From: CAVRXQ01 sp963838845
GTDB lineage: Bacteria > Actinomycetota > Acidimicrobiia > Acidimicrobiales > Bog-793
NCBI GenBank assembly: GCA_963838845.1
Contig: CAWISR010000002.1
Span: 1 to 64,000, forward strand
Direction: 5' to 3'
Length of the DNA stretch: 64,000 nt
Shown: piece by piece, positions 41,978 through 50,070 of the stretch
Position numbering within the stretch: the first letter of the stretch is position 1
How the letters are laid out: every line of letters begins with the position of its first letter
Position numbers and translations under genes: made by a program
The notes under the pieces: generated by a model
What the model was told of the DNA's origin: nothing
The model's input: the letters and a program-made list of their open reading frames with translations, nothing else
Database searches by the model: none

Positions 41978-42313
41978 ATGGAAATTCTGTTGTTTGTGTT
42001 GATCGGTGTTGCTGTCGTCTTAGCCGTCGGTTTTGTCGCGTCCCGTCATCGAGCAGCTGCCGCCGAGCCGGCGCCGCTCACCGAGCCGCGATCGATGATG
42101 CATGTCATCGAGAGCGACGAAGAATTGCGCGAGGCGTTGAGCCGTGCGGCGCAGAGCGAGCGAGAGGTCGCCGAAATCGCCCTCGGTCGTGCCGCCGAAT
42201 ATGAGGAGATGCTTCCCTCAGCACGGATTGCCGATCTCGCTTCCGCCCGCGGGAAGACGGAGAAAATCAGAGCGGATTCCAGCTCCGCAACCTCGGCGTC
42301 CAGAGCTTCCTAA
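41978..42313 (+). CDS. small membrane-anchored protein upstream of the ammonium channel
   Basis: A 111-residue protein from ATG 41978 with AAAGGGGG upstream. One N-terminal transmembrane helix (ILLFVLIGVAVVLAVGFVA) is followed by a cytoplasmic, Glu/Ala/Arg-rich helical part (SDEELREALSRAAQSEREVA) that may form a coiled coil. No family recognised. It precedes amt by 285 bp, in the place where other genomes often have a PII protein, but it shows no PII features. Confidence 0.5.
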   Translation: MEILLFVLIGVAVVLAVGFVASRHRAAAAEPAPLTEPRSMMHVIESDEELREALSRAAQSEREVAEIALGRAAEYEEMLPSARIADLASARGKTEKIRADSSSATSASRAS

Positions 42314-42539
42314 AGCTGCGCCGCGCGGGCTGAGGGGCAGTACTCCCGGACACTCTCGACTGGGTCGCCTTGCGCCGCCGAGGGAACGCTTGCTCGCGGG
42401 TTCATCGAAGAACGCGGATGAGCCGCCCGTTTTGAGTCGAGCAATCCGGTCTTTCCCGGTGCCGGGAGAAATCGCGGCCTAATGTCCTCCCGAGATGTTG
42501 GCTGCCCAGGTGCAATTTCGGAGAGGTGACCGACAAATG

Positions 42540-42566
42540 CCCCGCGACCGAGTCGTTCGCGCGGGG
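42540..42566 (+). promoter_or_regulatory. hairpin in the amt leader
   Basis: CCCCGCG (42540-42546) and CGCGGGG (42560-42566) are exact inverted repeats, 33-59 bp upstream of the amt start codon. It could be an operator or a leader RNA hairpin controlling amt, for example by nitrogen status; there is no T-tract. The remaining gap from 42314 shows no other gene. Confidence 0.4.
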
Positions 42567-42598
42567 AGTCGATCGGTTCGCTCTCGAAGGAGGACGAG

Positions 42599-43819
42599 GT
42601 GATCAACGCAGGCGACACCGCATTCGTTCTGATCAGCGCGGCGCTCGTGATGGTGATGACGCCCGGACTCGCCTTTTTCTACGGCGGGTTGGTGAGAAGG
42701 AAGAACTTCCTCGCCATCATGATGCAGAGCTTCATCTCGATGGGCGTGGTCACCGTGATCTGGGTGACGGTCGGTTATTCCCTCGCCTTCTCGGGGAACT
42801 TGGGCGGCGTGATCGGCAACTTCTCCTGGGTGTTCCTGCGAGGGGTCGGAGCGAAGCCGGGTCCCTGGGCGCCGCACATCCCTGCCCTCGCCCACTTCAT
42901 CTTCCAAGAGATGTTCGCCATCATCACCCCGGCCCTGATCACCGGAGCCTTCGCGGATCGGGTGCATTTCAAGAGCTACCTGAAGTTCTTGGTCGCCTGG
43001 AGCCTCCTCGTCTACGTGCCGTTGGTGCACTGGATCTGGGGTGGCGGGTTCCTTGCCAAGTGGGGAGTACACGACTTCGCGGGCGGCATGGTCGTCCACG
43101 CGAGCGCCGGTTTCGCCGCGCTCGCCTCGGTTTGGGTCGTCGGAGCGAGAAAGTTCGCGCCCGGCGAGAAGACGGTTCCGCACAATGTCGCCTTCGTCGG
43201 TCTCGGAACGGGTCTGCTCTGGTTCGGCTGGTTCGGCTTCAACGGCGGCTCGGCGCTCGCCGCGAACGGCGTCGCGGCGCAAGCCTTCGTCAACACCGAC
43301 ATCGCGGCTTCGGTCGCGATGTGCACGTGGCTCGCGATCAGCTGGTGGCGCTCGAGCAAGCCGAGTGCCGTCGGTGCCTTCACCGGTGCCGTCGCCGGAC
43401 TGGCCTGCATCACCCCGTGTGCGGGATACGTCCCGACGTGGGCGTCGTTTCTCATCGGCTTCGCTGCCGGTTGTATCTGCTACTCGGCCGTCGCATTGCG
43501 GAACCACATGAAGTGGGATGACGCCCTCGACGTCTGGGCCGCGCACGGCGTTGGAGGCATCTTGGGCACCATCCTGCTCGGCGTGTTCGGGTACGTGTCG
43601 ATCAACGCCTCAGGAAGCAACGGCCTCGCGGCCGGCAACGCGACCTTCTTCGGCAAGCAGGTCGCCGCAGCCCTGCTCGTCGCGGCCTACGCGTTCGTCA
43701 TGACTTGGATCATCTTGAAGGTGCTGAACCATTTCGAAGCGATTCGTGTGCCGGACTCGTTGGAAGCCGCCGGATTGGACACCGAGCTCGAAGAGCAGGA
43801 CGCGTACGTCCTCACGTAA
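42599..43819 (+). CDS. amt: ammonium transporter
   Basis: A 406-residue Amt/Rh channel with 11 predicted spans. The twin histidines of the conduction pore are His167 in VVHASAGFAAL and His316 in WAAHGVGGILG; TPGLAFFYGGLVRRKN near the N-terminus and GFNGGSALAANG are further family marks. It conducts ammonia/ammonium. GTG 42599 has the ribosome site GAAGGAGGACGAG. There is no adjacent glnK, which is unusual. In this cluster it may re-import or release ammonium freed from purines. Confidence 0.93.
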   Translation: MINAGDTAFVLISAALVMVMTPGLAFFYGGLVRRKNFLAIMMQSFISMGVVTVIWVTVGYSLAFSGNLGGVIGNFSWVFLRGVGAKPGPWAPHIPALAHFIFQEMFAIITPALITGAFADRVHFKSYLKFLVAWSLLVYVPLVHWIWGGGFLAKWGVHDFAGGMVVHASAGFAALASVWVVGARKFAPGEKTVPHNVAFVGLGTGLLWFGWFGFNGGSALAANGVAAQAFVNTDIAASVAMCTWLAISWWRSSKPSAVGAFTGAVAGLACITPCAGYVPTWASFLIGFAAGCICYSAVALRNHMKWDDALDVWAAHGVGGILGTILLGVFGYVSINASGSNGLAAGNATFFGKQVAAALLVAAYAFVMTWIILKVLNHFEAIRVPDSLEAAGLDTELEEQDAYVLT

Positions 43820-43881
43820 CCGCGCTTCTCGGAGGCGAAACCGAGGTCGGCGCTCTCCTTGCGACTCCGGCGACCGAGGGC

Positions 43882-44724
43882 TCAGGGAGCGGTGAGCTCC
43901 CCGTAGATCTCCGGACGGCGGTCGCGGTAGAACGCCCACTGGGCGCGAACCTCGTCGACGAGCGCCATGTCGCAGTCGCGCACGATCAACTCGTCCTTCG
44001 AATCTGAAGCCGATTCGCCGATGAGCTGCCCGCGGGGGCTTACGACGTACGAGCTTCCGTAAAAGTCGTTGTCGCCCAAAGGCTCGGTGCCGACTCGGTT
44101 GATGGCCGCGACGAAGTACTCGTTCGCAACCGCGGCTGCCGGTTGTTCAAGGAGCCAGAGGTACTGAGAGTGGCTGCGGCTGGTCGCCGAGGGATTGAAC
44201 ACGATCCGCGCGCCTTTGAGCCCGAGCACTCTCCATCCCTCGGGGAAGTGTCGGTCGTAGCAGATGTACACCCCGATGCGGCCCGCGGCGGTGTCGAAGA
44301 CGGGATACCCGAGATTTCCAGGACGGAAGTAGAACTTCTCCCAGAATCCGTAGACCTGGGGGATGTGGGTCTTGCGGTATTTGCCGAGGTATTGGCCGTC
44401 TGCGTCGACGACGAACGCGATGTTGTAGAGGACGCCGGGCATCTCCTCTTCGTAGACAGGCACGACGAGCACCATGTTGAGCTCCCGAGCGAGCGCGCAC
44501 ATTGCCTGCGTTGTCGGCCCGTCGGGAACCGCCTCCGCGTACGCGAAGTACTGCGGATCCTGGACCTGGCAGAAATAAGGTCCGTAGAACAGCTCCTGGA
44601 AGCACAGGATCTGAGCGCTCTGAACCGACGCCTCGCGCGCGAGCTCGACGTTCGCTTCGAGCATCGACTGTTTATCTCCGGTCCAGTGATGTTGAACGAG
44701 CGCAACTCTGACGAAGTCAGTCAT
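43882..44724 (-). CDS. beta-ureidopropionase / N-carbamoylputrescine-amidase-like nitrilase
   Basis: A 280-residue carbon-nitrogen hydrolase. Catalytic residues: Glu44 in LCFQELFYGPYFCQV, Lys118 in KYRKTHIPQVYG and Cys155 in GVYICYDRHFPEGWR. FWEKFYFRPGNLGYPVFDT matches the branch containing N-carbamoyl-beta-alanine and N-carbamoylputrescine amidohydrolases. It would release ammonia and CO2 from an N-carbamoyl amine or amino acid. ATG 44724 has AAGGGG upstream. Convergent with amt and divergent from the nucleoside transporter; a pyrimidine-type ureido substrate is equally possible. Confidence 0.87.
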   Translation of the reverse strand: MTDFVRVALVQHHWTGDKQSMLEANVELAREASVQSAQILCFQELFYGPYFCQVQDPQYFAYAEAVPDGPTTQAMCALARELNMVLVVPVYEEEMPGVLYNIAFVVDADGQYLGKYRKTHIPQVYGFWEKFYFRPGNLGYPVFDTAAGRIGVYICYDRHFPEGWRVLGLKGARIVFNPSATSRSHSQYLWLLEQPAAAVANEYFVAAINRVGTEPLGDNDFYGSSYVVSPRGQLIGESASDSKDELIVRDCDMALVDEVRAQWAFYRDRRPEIYGELTAP

Positions 44725-45056
44725 GAATCCCCTTTGGCTGAGTCTTTGGCGCAAGCGGGGCGCGAAGAGAAGTGTCGTTCGACGCCGGAGCGCACGCAAC
44801 CAGGGCGCCAGCTCTCATCGCCGTGACGGCTTGATCGGCCCGGTGGTCGTCCAAGCACACGTCGAACTAATCCCTCGCATCTCACTCGGCTTCATCGCCA
44901 CAGGATGGGCAGCTGGCGCTGCCTCCGGGACCTGGGGGCACGTCGCGAGGGCCTTTCGGCCCTTCGCCAGGCCGCGTCGGTCTGCTTTCTTACGAACAGG
45001 TAACGGACGCCGAGCGGCCCCGAGGCGGGAGACTTCCAAAGGGCAGGGGAGGGCAC
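44725..45056. promoter_or_regulatory. divergent intergenic region between nitrilase and nucleoside transporter genes
   Basis: 332 bp without a gene. It must carry the promoters of both neighbours. Near 44945-44970 there is an imperfect hairpin (GCGAGGGCC with GGCCCTTCGC, loop TTTC) about 90 bp upstream of the permease start. The strong ribosome site AGGGGAGGG precedes ATG 45057. No clear -35/-10 pair. Confidence 0.35.
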
Positions 45057-47237
45057 ATGCCCAAGGCAGCCTCGCGAGCGTCTCCAACCGGCCGGAGTCT
45101 GGATTGGCAGCAGTTCCTGCTGAGCTGGTTCGCGCTCCCCGCCTCACTGGTCGTCGCGCTCCTGCTCGGAGTCGTGATGATGGTTGCGCTCGGCGCCAAC
45201 CCCGTGACCGGCTATCACGCCCTGTTCGACGGCGCCTTCGTTGGCAGCTACAACCTCGGCGCGACCGCCGTCAAGGCGGCGCCGCTGCTCCTCGTCGGAG
45301 TCGGCATCTGCATCGCCTTCCGCGCCAACATGTTCAACATCGGTGGTGAGGGTCAGCTCGCCGTCGGTGGGCTCGCCGGTTCAGCAACCGCCCTCGCGCT
45401 TCCGAACCTGCCGAGCATCGTGCTGATCCCGCTCGTCCTCCTCGCCGGCGCCGCGGCAGGAGGGATCTGGGGTGCCATCCCCGGCGCGTTCAAGGCGTAC
45501 TTCAACGTCAACGAGATCCTCAGCACGATCATGCTCAACCTCGTCGCCGTTCAGGTCATGAACTACCTGCTGGCCGGACCGTTGGTCGACAAGACACAGA
45601 ACTCGACCTACGGCCTCATCCCCGAAACGCGACTTCTTCCGCACAACTCTTGGTTGCCGATCCTCATCCACGGCACCCAACTCCACCTCGGTGTGCTCAT
45701 TGCCGTCGTCGTCGCGGTTGGGGCATACGTCTTGTTGTTTCGAACGAGCTTTGGTTTCCGGCTGCGCGCGGTCGGGATCTCGCGTGACGCGTCGAACTAT
45801 GCCGGCATCCACGTGAAGCGCACGATGACCCTTGCAATGGCGCTCAGCGGCGCGATGTGCGGGCTCGGAGGGTCGATGCTCGTCTTCGGGAGCATCGCCC
45901 ACCGGATGGTGACGGACGGAAGTCTCACCGGTTTCACGGGTTCGGACGGATTCAACGGGATCGTCGTCGCGCTTTTTGGCGCGCTGAGCCCGCTCTGGAC
46001 GATCCTCTCTGCGTTCTTGTTCGGGGGACTGCTCGTGGGCGGCGACGCGCTCCAGGTGGCGACGGGCGTGCCAGCCGACATGGTGACCGCGCTCGAAGGG
46101 ATCGTCGTCGTATTCGTCGTTTCGCTCGAATACATGCGCCGGCGCGCCCGCGTCGGAGCATCCTCCCCGCCGGCGACGACACGACTGCGCCTTTCACCGA
46201 TCGAAGGTGGCGGGACGCCTCTTGACGAGCGCGGCAGGGTCGGAGGTCGCGGCTGTGGGTGGAGCGCCTCGGCACGGTCAGCCGTTCATGACGGGTGGTG
46301 GGGAATGAGCCAGTTCTTCACCTATGCCGTCTTGACATCGACCGTCGCCGCCGCGATCGCCCTCGCCGCCTCGTTCCTCTTTGCGGCCCTTGGCGAGACG
46401 ATGGGCCAGCGCAGCGGCGTGATCAATCTCGGGGTCGACGGGATCATGCTGCTCTCGGCCTTCGGCACCTATTACACCGCGATCAAGACAGGCAGCCTCG
46501 CCTTCGCGGTCCTCGTCGGTGCGGGGATCGGAATGGTGATGGGGGTCGTCACCGCCTTCATCAGCGTCACGCTCAAAGCCGAACAGGGCATCAGCGGCAT
46601 CGGTATCTATCTGTTCGGGCTCGGATTCAGTGACCTCCTCTTCTTGAAGCTCGTCGGCACGCCGCTGCCGATCGCCGAGCCTCGCCCGCTCGGCATCCCG
46701 CTCCTCGACCGGATTCCCGCCCTCGGGCCGATGTTCTTCAAGCAGACGCTGCTCACCTACCTCGCGTTCTTGCTCGTCCCCGTGTTGTGGTTCGTGCTCA
46801 AGCACACGACCTACGGGATGAAGGTACGCGCGGCTGGCGAGAACCCGACGGCGCTCGATGCCGTCGGCGTCAGCGTGGCGAAGATCCGCTGGTCGACGGT
46901 GCTCATCGGTTGCACCCTCGCCGGGGTCGCCGGCGCGACGTTGCTTTTGTACGACGGGATCTTCATGGAAAACCTCACGCAGGCGGAGGGCTTCATCGCC
47001 GTCGCGCTCGTCTACTTCGGAGCTTGGACCCCGGTCGGGGTGATGGGTGGATCCGTTCTGTATGGACTTGCGATCGCGGTCGTTCTCGAGTGGAAGTCGC
47101 TCGGCATCATCCCGCTCAGCGCGTCCGACCTCGCGGCGACCGTGCCCGCGGTGATCACGATCCTCGTGCTCCTGCTCATTGCCCGTCGATTTCGGCAGCC
47201 AGCGGTTCTCGGTAAGCCGTACGAGAGAGGAGGTTGA
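45057..47237 (+). CDS. BMP-type nucleoside ABC transporter, two permease domains in one open frame
   Basis: A single 726-codon frame containing two permeases of the YufP/YufQ (BPD_transp_2) type. Domain 1 (residues 1 to about 363) has the motif ANMFNIGGEGQLAVGGLAG and ends near SLEYMRRRARV. Domain 2 (from Met417, ATG 46305, with its own weak ribosome site) has MGQRSGVINLGVDGIMLLSA. The 50-residue linker is low in hydrophobicity and unlike either family. In another frame just after 46150 the sequence SILPAGDDTTAPFTDRRWRD and a stop at 46225 look like the natural end of permease 1. So these are probably two genes merged by an indel, or a true fusion. The pair forms the membrane channel for purine nucleosides. 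Confidence 0.88.
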   Translation: MPKAASRASPTGRSLDWQQFLLSWFALPASLVVALLLGVVMMVALGANPVTGYHALFDGAFVGSYNLGATAVKAAPLLLVGVGICIAFRANMFNIGGEGQLAVGGLAGSATALALPNLPSIVLIPLVLLAGAAAGGIWGAIPGAFKAYFNVNEILSTIMLNLVAVQVMNYLLAGPLVDKTQNSTYGLIPETRLLPHNSWLPILIHGTQLHLGVLIAVVVAVGAYVLLFRTSFGFRLRAVGISRDASNYAGIHVKRTMTLAMALSGAMCGLGGSMLVFGSIAHRMVTDGSLTGFTGSDGFNGIVVALFGALSPLWTILSAFLFGGLLVGGDALQVATGVPADMVTALEGIVVVFVVSLEYMRRRARVGASSPPATTRLRLSPIEGGGTPLDERGRVGGRGCGWSASARSAVHDGWWGMSQFFTYAVLTSTVAAAIALAASFLFAALGETMGQRSGVINLGVDGIMLLSAFGTYYTAIKTGSLAFAVLVGAGIGMVMGVVTAFISVTLKAEQGISGIGIYLFGLGFSDLLFLKLVGTPLPIAEPRPLGIPLLDRIPALGPMFFKQTLLTYLAFLLVPVLWFVLKHTTYGMKVRAAGENPTALDAVGVSVAKIRWSTVLIGCTLAGVAGATLLLYDGIFMENLTQAEGFIAVALVYFGAWTPVGVMGGSVLYGLAIAVVLEWKSLGIIPLSASDLAATVPAVITILVLLLIARRFRQPAVLGKPYERGG

Positions 47238-47325
47238 ACTAGCACTCCGACTCGCAGCGCTCGAGGTTTTCGCGTTCTTACGAGTCTTATCGAATAAGTG
47301 CAATACAAAAAGAGAGGTGAAGACA

Positions 47326-48342
47326 ATGCAAGGACACATTGCGCGACGAGGAGTTCTCCTTGTCGCCGTGCTCTCGTTGGCGCTCGCCACGGCGACCGTC
47401 AGCTCGGGAGCTCTTGCCGGCGCGAGCCCAAGGACGCGTGGCAATTCGGTGAAGGTGCTGAAGGTCGCACTCGTTGCGCCGAGCGCGACGAACGACCTCG
47501 CGTTCACCGAGTCGATGTACAACGCGCTCGAGGCGCTGAAAGGTCCCGAGCATCTGCAGATCTCGGTGTCGGCGAATGAGTTCGTCGTCTCGGATGCGGC
47601 GAACATCATTCGCGAGTACGCGTCAGAGGGTTACAACCTGATCATCGCGCACGGATCCCAGTACGGATCGACCGTCGAGCAATTGGCCGCGCAATTCCCC
47701 AAGGTGTCCTTTGCCTGGGGAACGGCAGGGTCAACCTTCGGGCGGAAGAATATTTTCGCCTACGAGGCGAGCTCGAACGAAGGCGGTTACGTGCAGGGCT
47801 ACATCGCTGGTCTGATCAGCAAGACGCACAAGCTCGGCGTGATCGGACCGATCGCGACCGGCGATGCGAAGCTCTACGTTGACGGGTTCGTCGCCGGCGC
47901 CAAGGCGGCCGACAAGAGCATCGACGTACACCCCGTCTACACGGGATCGTTCAGTGACGACAGCCTGATGGCGACGGCCGCGAAGACCTTCGTGTCCGAC
48001 GGCGCGGACGTCCTCACGGGCAGCTCGCAGTCGGTCGTCGGGGCGATCGGTGTCGCGGTGGCGGACAACCTACCGTGGTTCGGTACGCAGTGGACCCAGG
48101 CCTCCCTCGCGCCGCACAACGTTGTCGCGTCGCAGGTCTACAACTGGAAGCCGATTCTGACCCAGATGTTCACCGAGATCCGCGCCGGCGTTCGTGGCGA
48201 CGCGACCTACGTGATCGGCCTCGGCAACAAGGGCGAGTCGATCCAGTTCAACTCCGGCTACAAGCTGGCGCCTTCTGTGAAGGCGAAGGCGGAGACGTTG
48301 ATCAAGGAGATCACCGACGGGACGATCGTCGTCCCTCAGTAA
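47326..48342 (+). CDS. BMP family ABC transporter substrate-binding protein
   Basis: A 338-residue exported protein with signal peptide (RGVLLVAVLSLALATATVSS) and a PBP1/BMP domain: VLKVALVAPSATNDLAFTES, GYNLIIAHGSQYGSTVEQLA, VSFAWGTAGSTFGRKNIF, NEGGYVQGYIAGLISKTHKL and GADVLTGSSQSVVGAIGVAV. BMP proteins (relatives of PnrA and BmpA) bind purine nucleosides. There is no lipobox cysteine at the cleavage site, unlike most Gram-positive members. ATG 47326 has AGAGAGG upstream. It lies between permease and ATPase genes of one transporter. Confidence 0.88.
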   Translation: MQGHIARRGVLLVAVLSLALATATVSSGALAGASPRTRGNSVKVLKVALVAPSATNDLAFTESMYNALEALKGPEHLQISVSANEFVVSDAANIIREYASEGYNLIIAHGSQYGSTVEQLAAQFPKVSFAWGTAGSTFGRKNIFAYEASSNEGGYVQGYIAGLISKTHKLGVIGPIATGDAKLYVDGFVAGAKAADKSIDVHPVYTGSFSDDSLMATAAKTFVSDGADVLTGSSQSVVGAIGVAVADNLPWFGTQWTQASLAPHNVVASQVYNWKPILTQMFTEIRAGVRGDATYVIGLGNKGESIQFNSGYKLAPSVKAKAETLIKEITDGTIVVPQ

Positions 48343-48352
48343 CGGAGGACCG

Positions 48353-49954
48353 GTGATCGCGGACGAGATTTTGACGGCCACAACCACGGAGGAACAGGTG
48401 GCGCCGTTGCTCGAGATGCGCGGCATCACGAAGCTCTTCCCCGGGGTGGTCGCCAATGACCGTGTCGACTTCGACGTTCTCGCCGGAGAGGTGCACACCC
48501 TCTTCGGCGAGAACGGCGCCGGCAAGACGACGTTGATGCGGATTCTCTACGGCCTGTATCGACCCGACGAGGGAGAGATTCGTTTCAAGGGCGAATCGGT
48601 CGCGATCAGGTCACCCGCCGAAGCGATCCGCCTCGGCATCGGAATGATTCACCAGCACTTCACGCTCGTGAACACGCTCACGGTCGCCGAGAACGTCGCG
48701 CTGGGGGTGAAGTCCTCCCGCGGCCCGCTCACCGACCTCAAGGTCGTGACGGCGCGTCTCGAAGAACTCGCCGAGACGTACGGGCTGAGGGTGGCGCCGC
48801 GGGCATTCGTCTGGCAGCTCTCGGTCGGCGAGCGCCAGCGGGTCGAGATTCTGAAGGCCCTCTACCGCGACGTCGCTTTGCTCATCTTGGACGAGCCGAC
48901 CGCGGTTCTAACCCCGAACGAGGTCGACGACCTGTTCCGGGTTCTTCGCCAGCTCGCCGACGGCGGGCGCGGCCTCGTCTTCATCTCGCACAAAGTCGCC
49001 GAGGTGCTCGAGCTGTCGGACCGCATCAGCGTTCTGAGAGCGGGGCAGCTTGTCGGCAAGCTGCCGGGGCACGGTGCGTCGCGCGACCAGCTCATCGAAA
49101 TGATGGTCGGACACCATTTGTCCGAGGAGCTTTCGATTGCGCCGCGCGCGGCCGGAGAATCGCGCCTCGTGCTGAAAGGTCTCCGGGTGCGCGGCGACCG
49201 CGGCGATGAGTCGGTGCGTGGCGTTGATCTCGAGGTGGGCGAGGGCGAGATCGTCGGGATCGCGGGCGTCTCGGGCAATGGTCAGCGGGACCTCGCCGAG
49301 GCGATCGCGGGAATTCGTCCACCGCATGGGGGATCGATCCTCCTTGACGGAAACGAAGTCGCTGGCGCGTCGCCTCGTCGCGTGCGTGCCGCGGGGCTCG
49401 CCTACGTCCCAGAGGAGCGCATGCGCGACGGCGTGATCTCGGGCTTTTCGGTCGCCGACAACCTCATCCTCGTCGACAACAACAACCACGCGTACTCGCG
49501 ATTGGGTTTCCTGCGCCGCAAAGCCATACGGCGCCACTGCGAGCATCTCGTCGACGACTTCGCGGTGAAGACGCCCGACATCGACACCCCGGCACACAAC
49601 CTCTCCGGAGGCAACATCCAGAAATTGATCCTCGCCCGGGAGCTCTCGGGGCATCCCAAGGTCCTGCTCGTCGCCCAACCGACGCGGGGAATCGACGTCG
49701 GCTCGGCGCAGTACATTCACGAGCGTCTCGTCGAACAGCGCGACTCCGGCACGGCGGTGCTTGTCATCTCTGAGGACCTCGACGAGGTGATGACGATCTC
49801 GGACCGCATCGTCGTGATGTACGAAGGGCAAATCATCGGAACCGCCGATCCTCGGACGACAACAAGAGAAGCGATCGGGCTGTTGATGGCCGGCATCGCC
49901 CCAGAGACTCCGGCCGCCGGAAGCACAACCTCGGCGTCCGCGGCGGGTTCGTGA
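48353..49954 (+). CDS. nucleoside ABC transporter ATP-binding protein (two ABC domains)
   Basis: A 533-residue protein with duplicated ABC domains, the RbsA/YufO/NupA layout. Domain 1: Walker A FGENGAGKTTLMRI, signature QLSVGERQRVEILKAL, Walker B VALLILDEPTAVLTP. Domain 2: degenerate Walker A VSGNGQRDLAEAIAG, signature NLSGGNIQKLILARELSG, Walker B VLLVAQPTRGIDVG. One functional and one degenerate site is normal for this class. GTG 48353 with GGAGGACCG upstream, 10 bp after the binding protein. It powers purine nucleoside or base uptake with the neighbouring subunits. Confidence 0.92.
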   Translation: MIADEILTATTTEEQVAPLLEMRGITKLFPGVVANDRVDFDVLAGEVHTLFGENGAGKTTLMRILYGLYRPDEGEIRFKGESVAIRSPAEAIRLGIGMIHQHFTLVNTLTVAENVALGVKSSRGPLTDLKVVTARLEELAETYGLRVAPRAFVWQLSVGERQRVEILKALYRDVALLILDEPTAVLTPNEVDDLFRVLRQLADGGRGLVFISHKVAEVLELSDRISVLRAGQLVGKLPGHGASRDQLIEMMVGHHLSEELSIAPRAAGESRLVLKGLRVRGDRGDESVRGVDLEVGEGEIVGIAGVSGNGQRDLAEAIAGIRPPHGGSILLDGNEVAGASPRRVRAAGLAYVPEERMRDGVISGFSVADNLILVDNNNHAYSRLGFLRRKAIRRHCEHLVDDFAVKTPDIDTPAHNLSGGNIQKLILARELSGHPKVLLVAQPTRGIDVGSAQYIHERLVEQRDSGTAVLVISEDLDEVMTISDRIVVMYEGQIIGTADPRTTTREAIGLLMAGIAPETPAAGSTTSASAAGS

Positions 49955-50070
49955 GTTTCGCAGTGTCGGAAAGATGAGAAGGTTGCTCGACGAAAAGCGC
50001 ACCGCCACGACGTTGCGAACGACGTCTTCGGAACGCTCTCGGTAGAATTTCCCTTTCCCAAGGAGACGCC

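Noticed and set aside
46278..47609. 443-codon minus-strand open frame
   Set aside because: Antisense to permease 2 and the binding protein; composition (Glu/Asp/Arg/His runs) is typical of a shadow frame.
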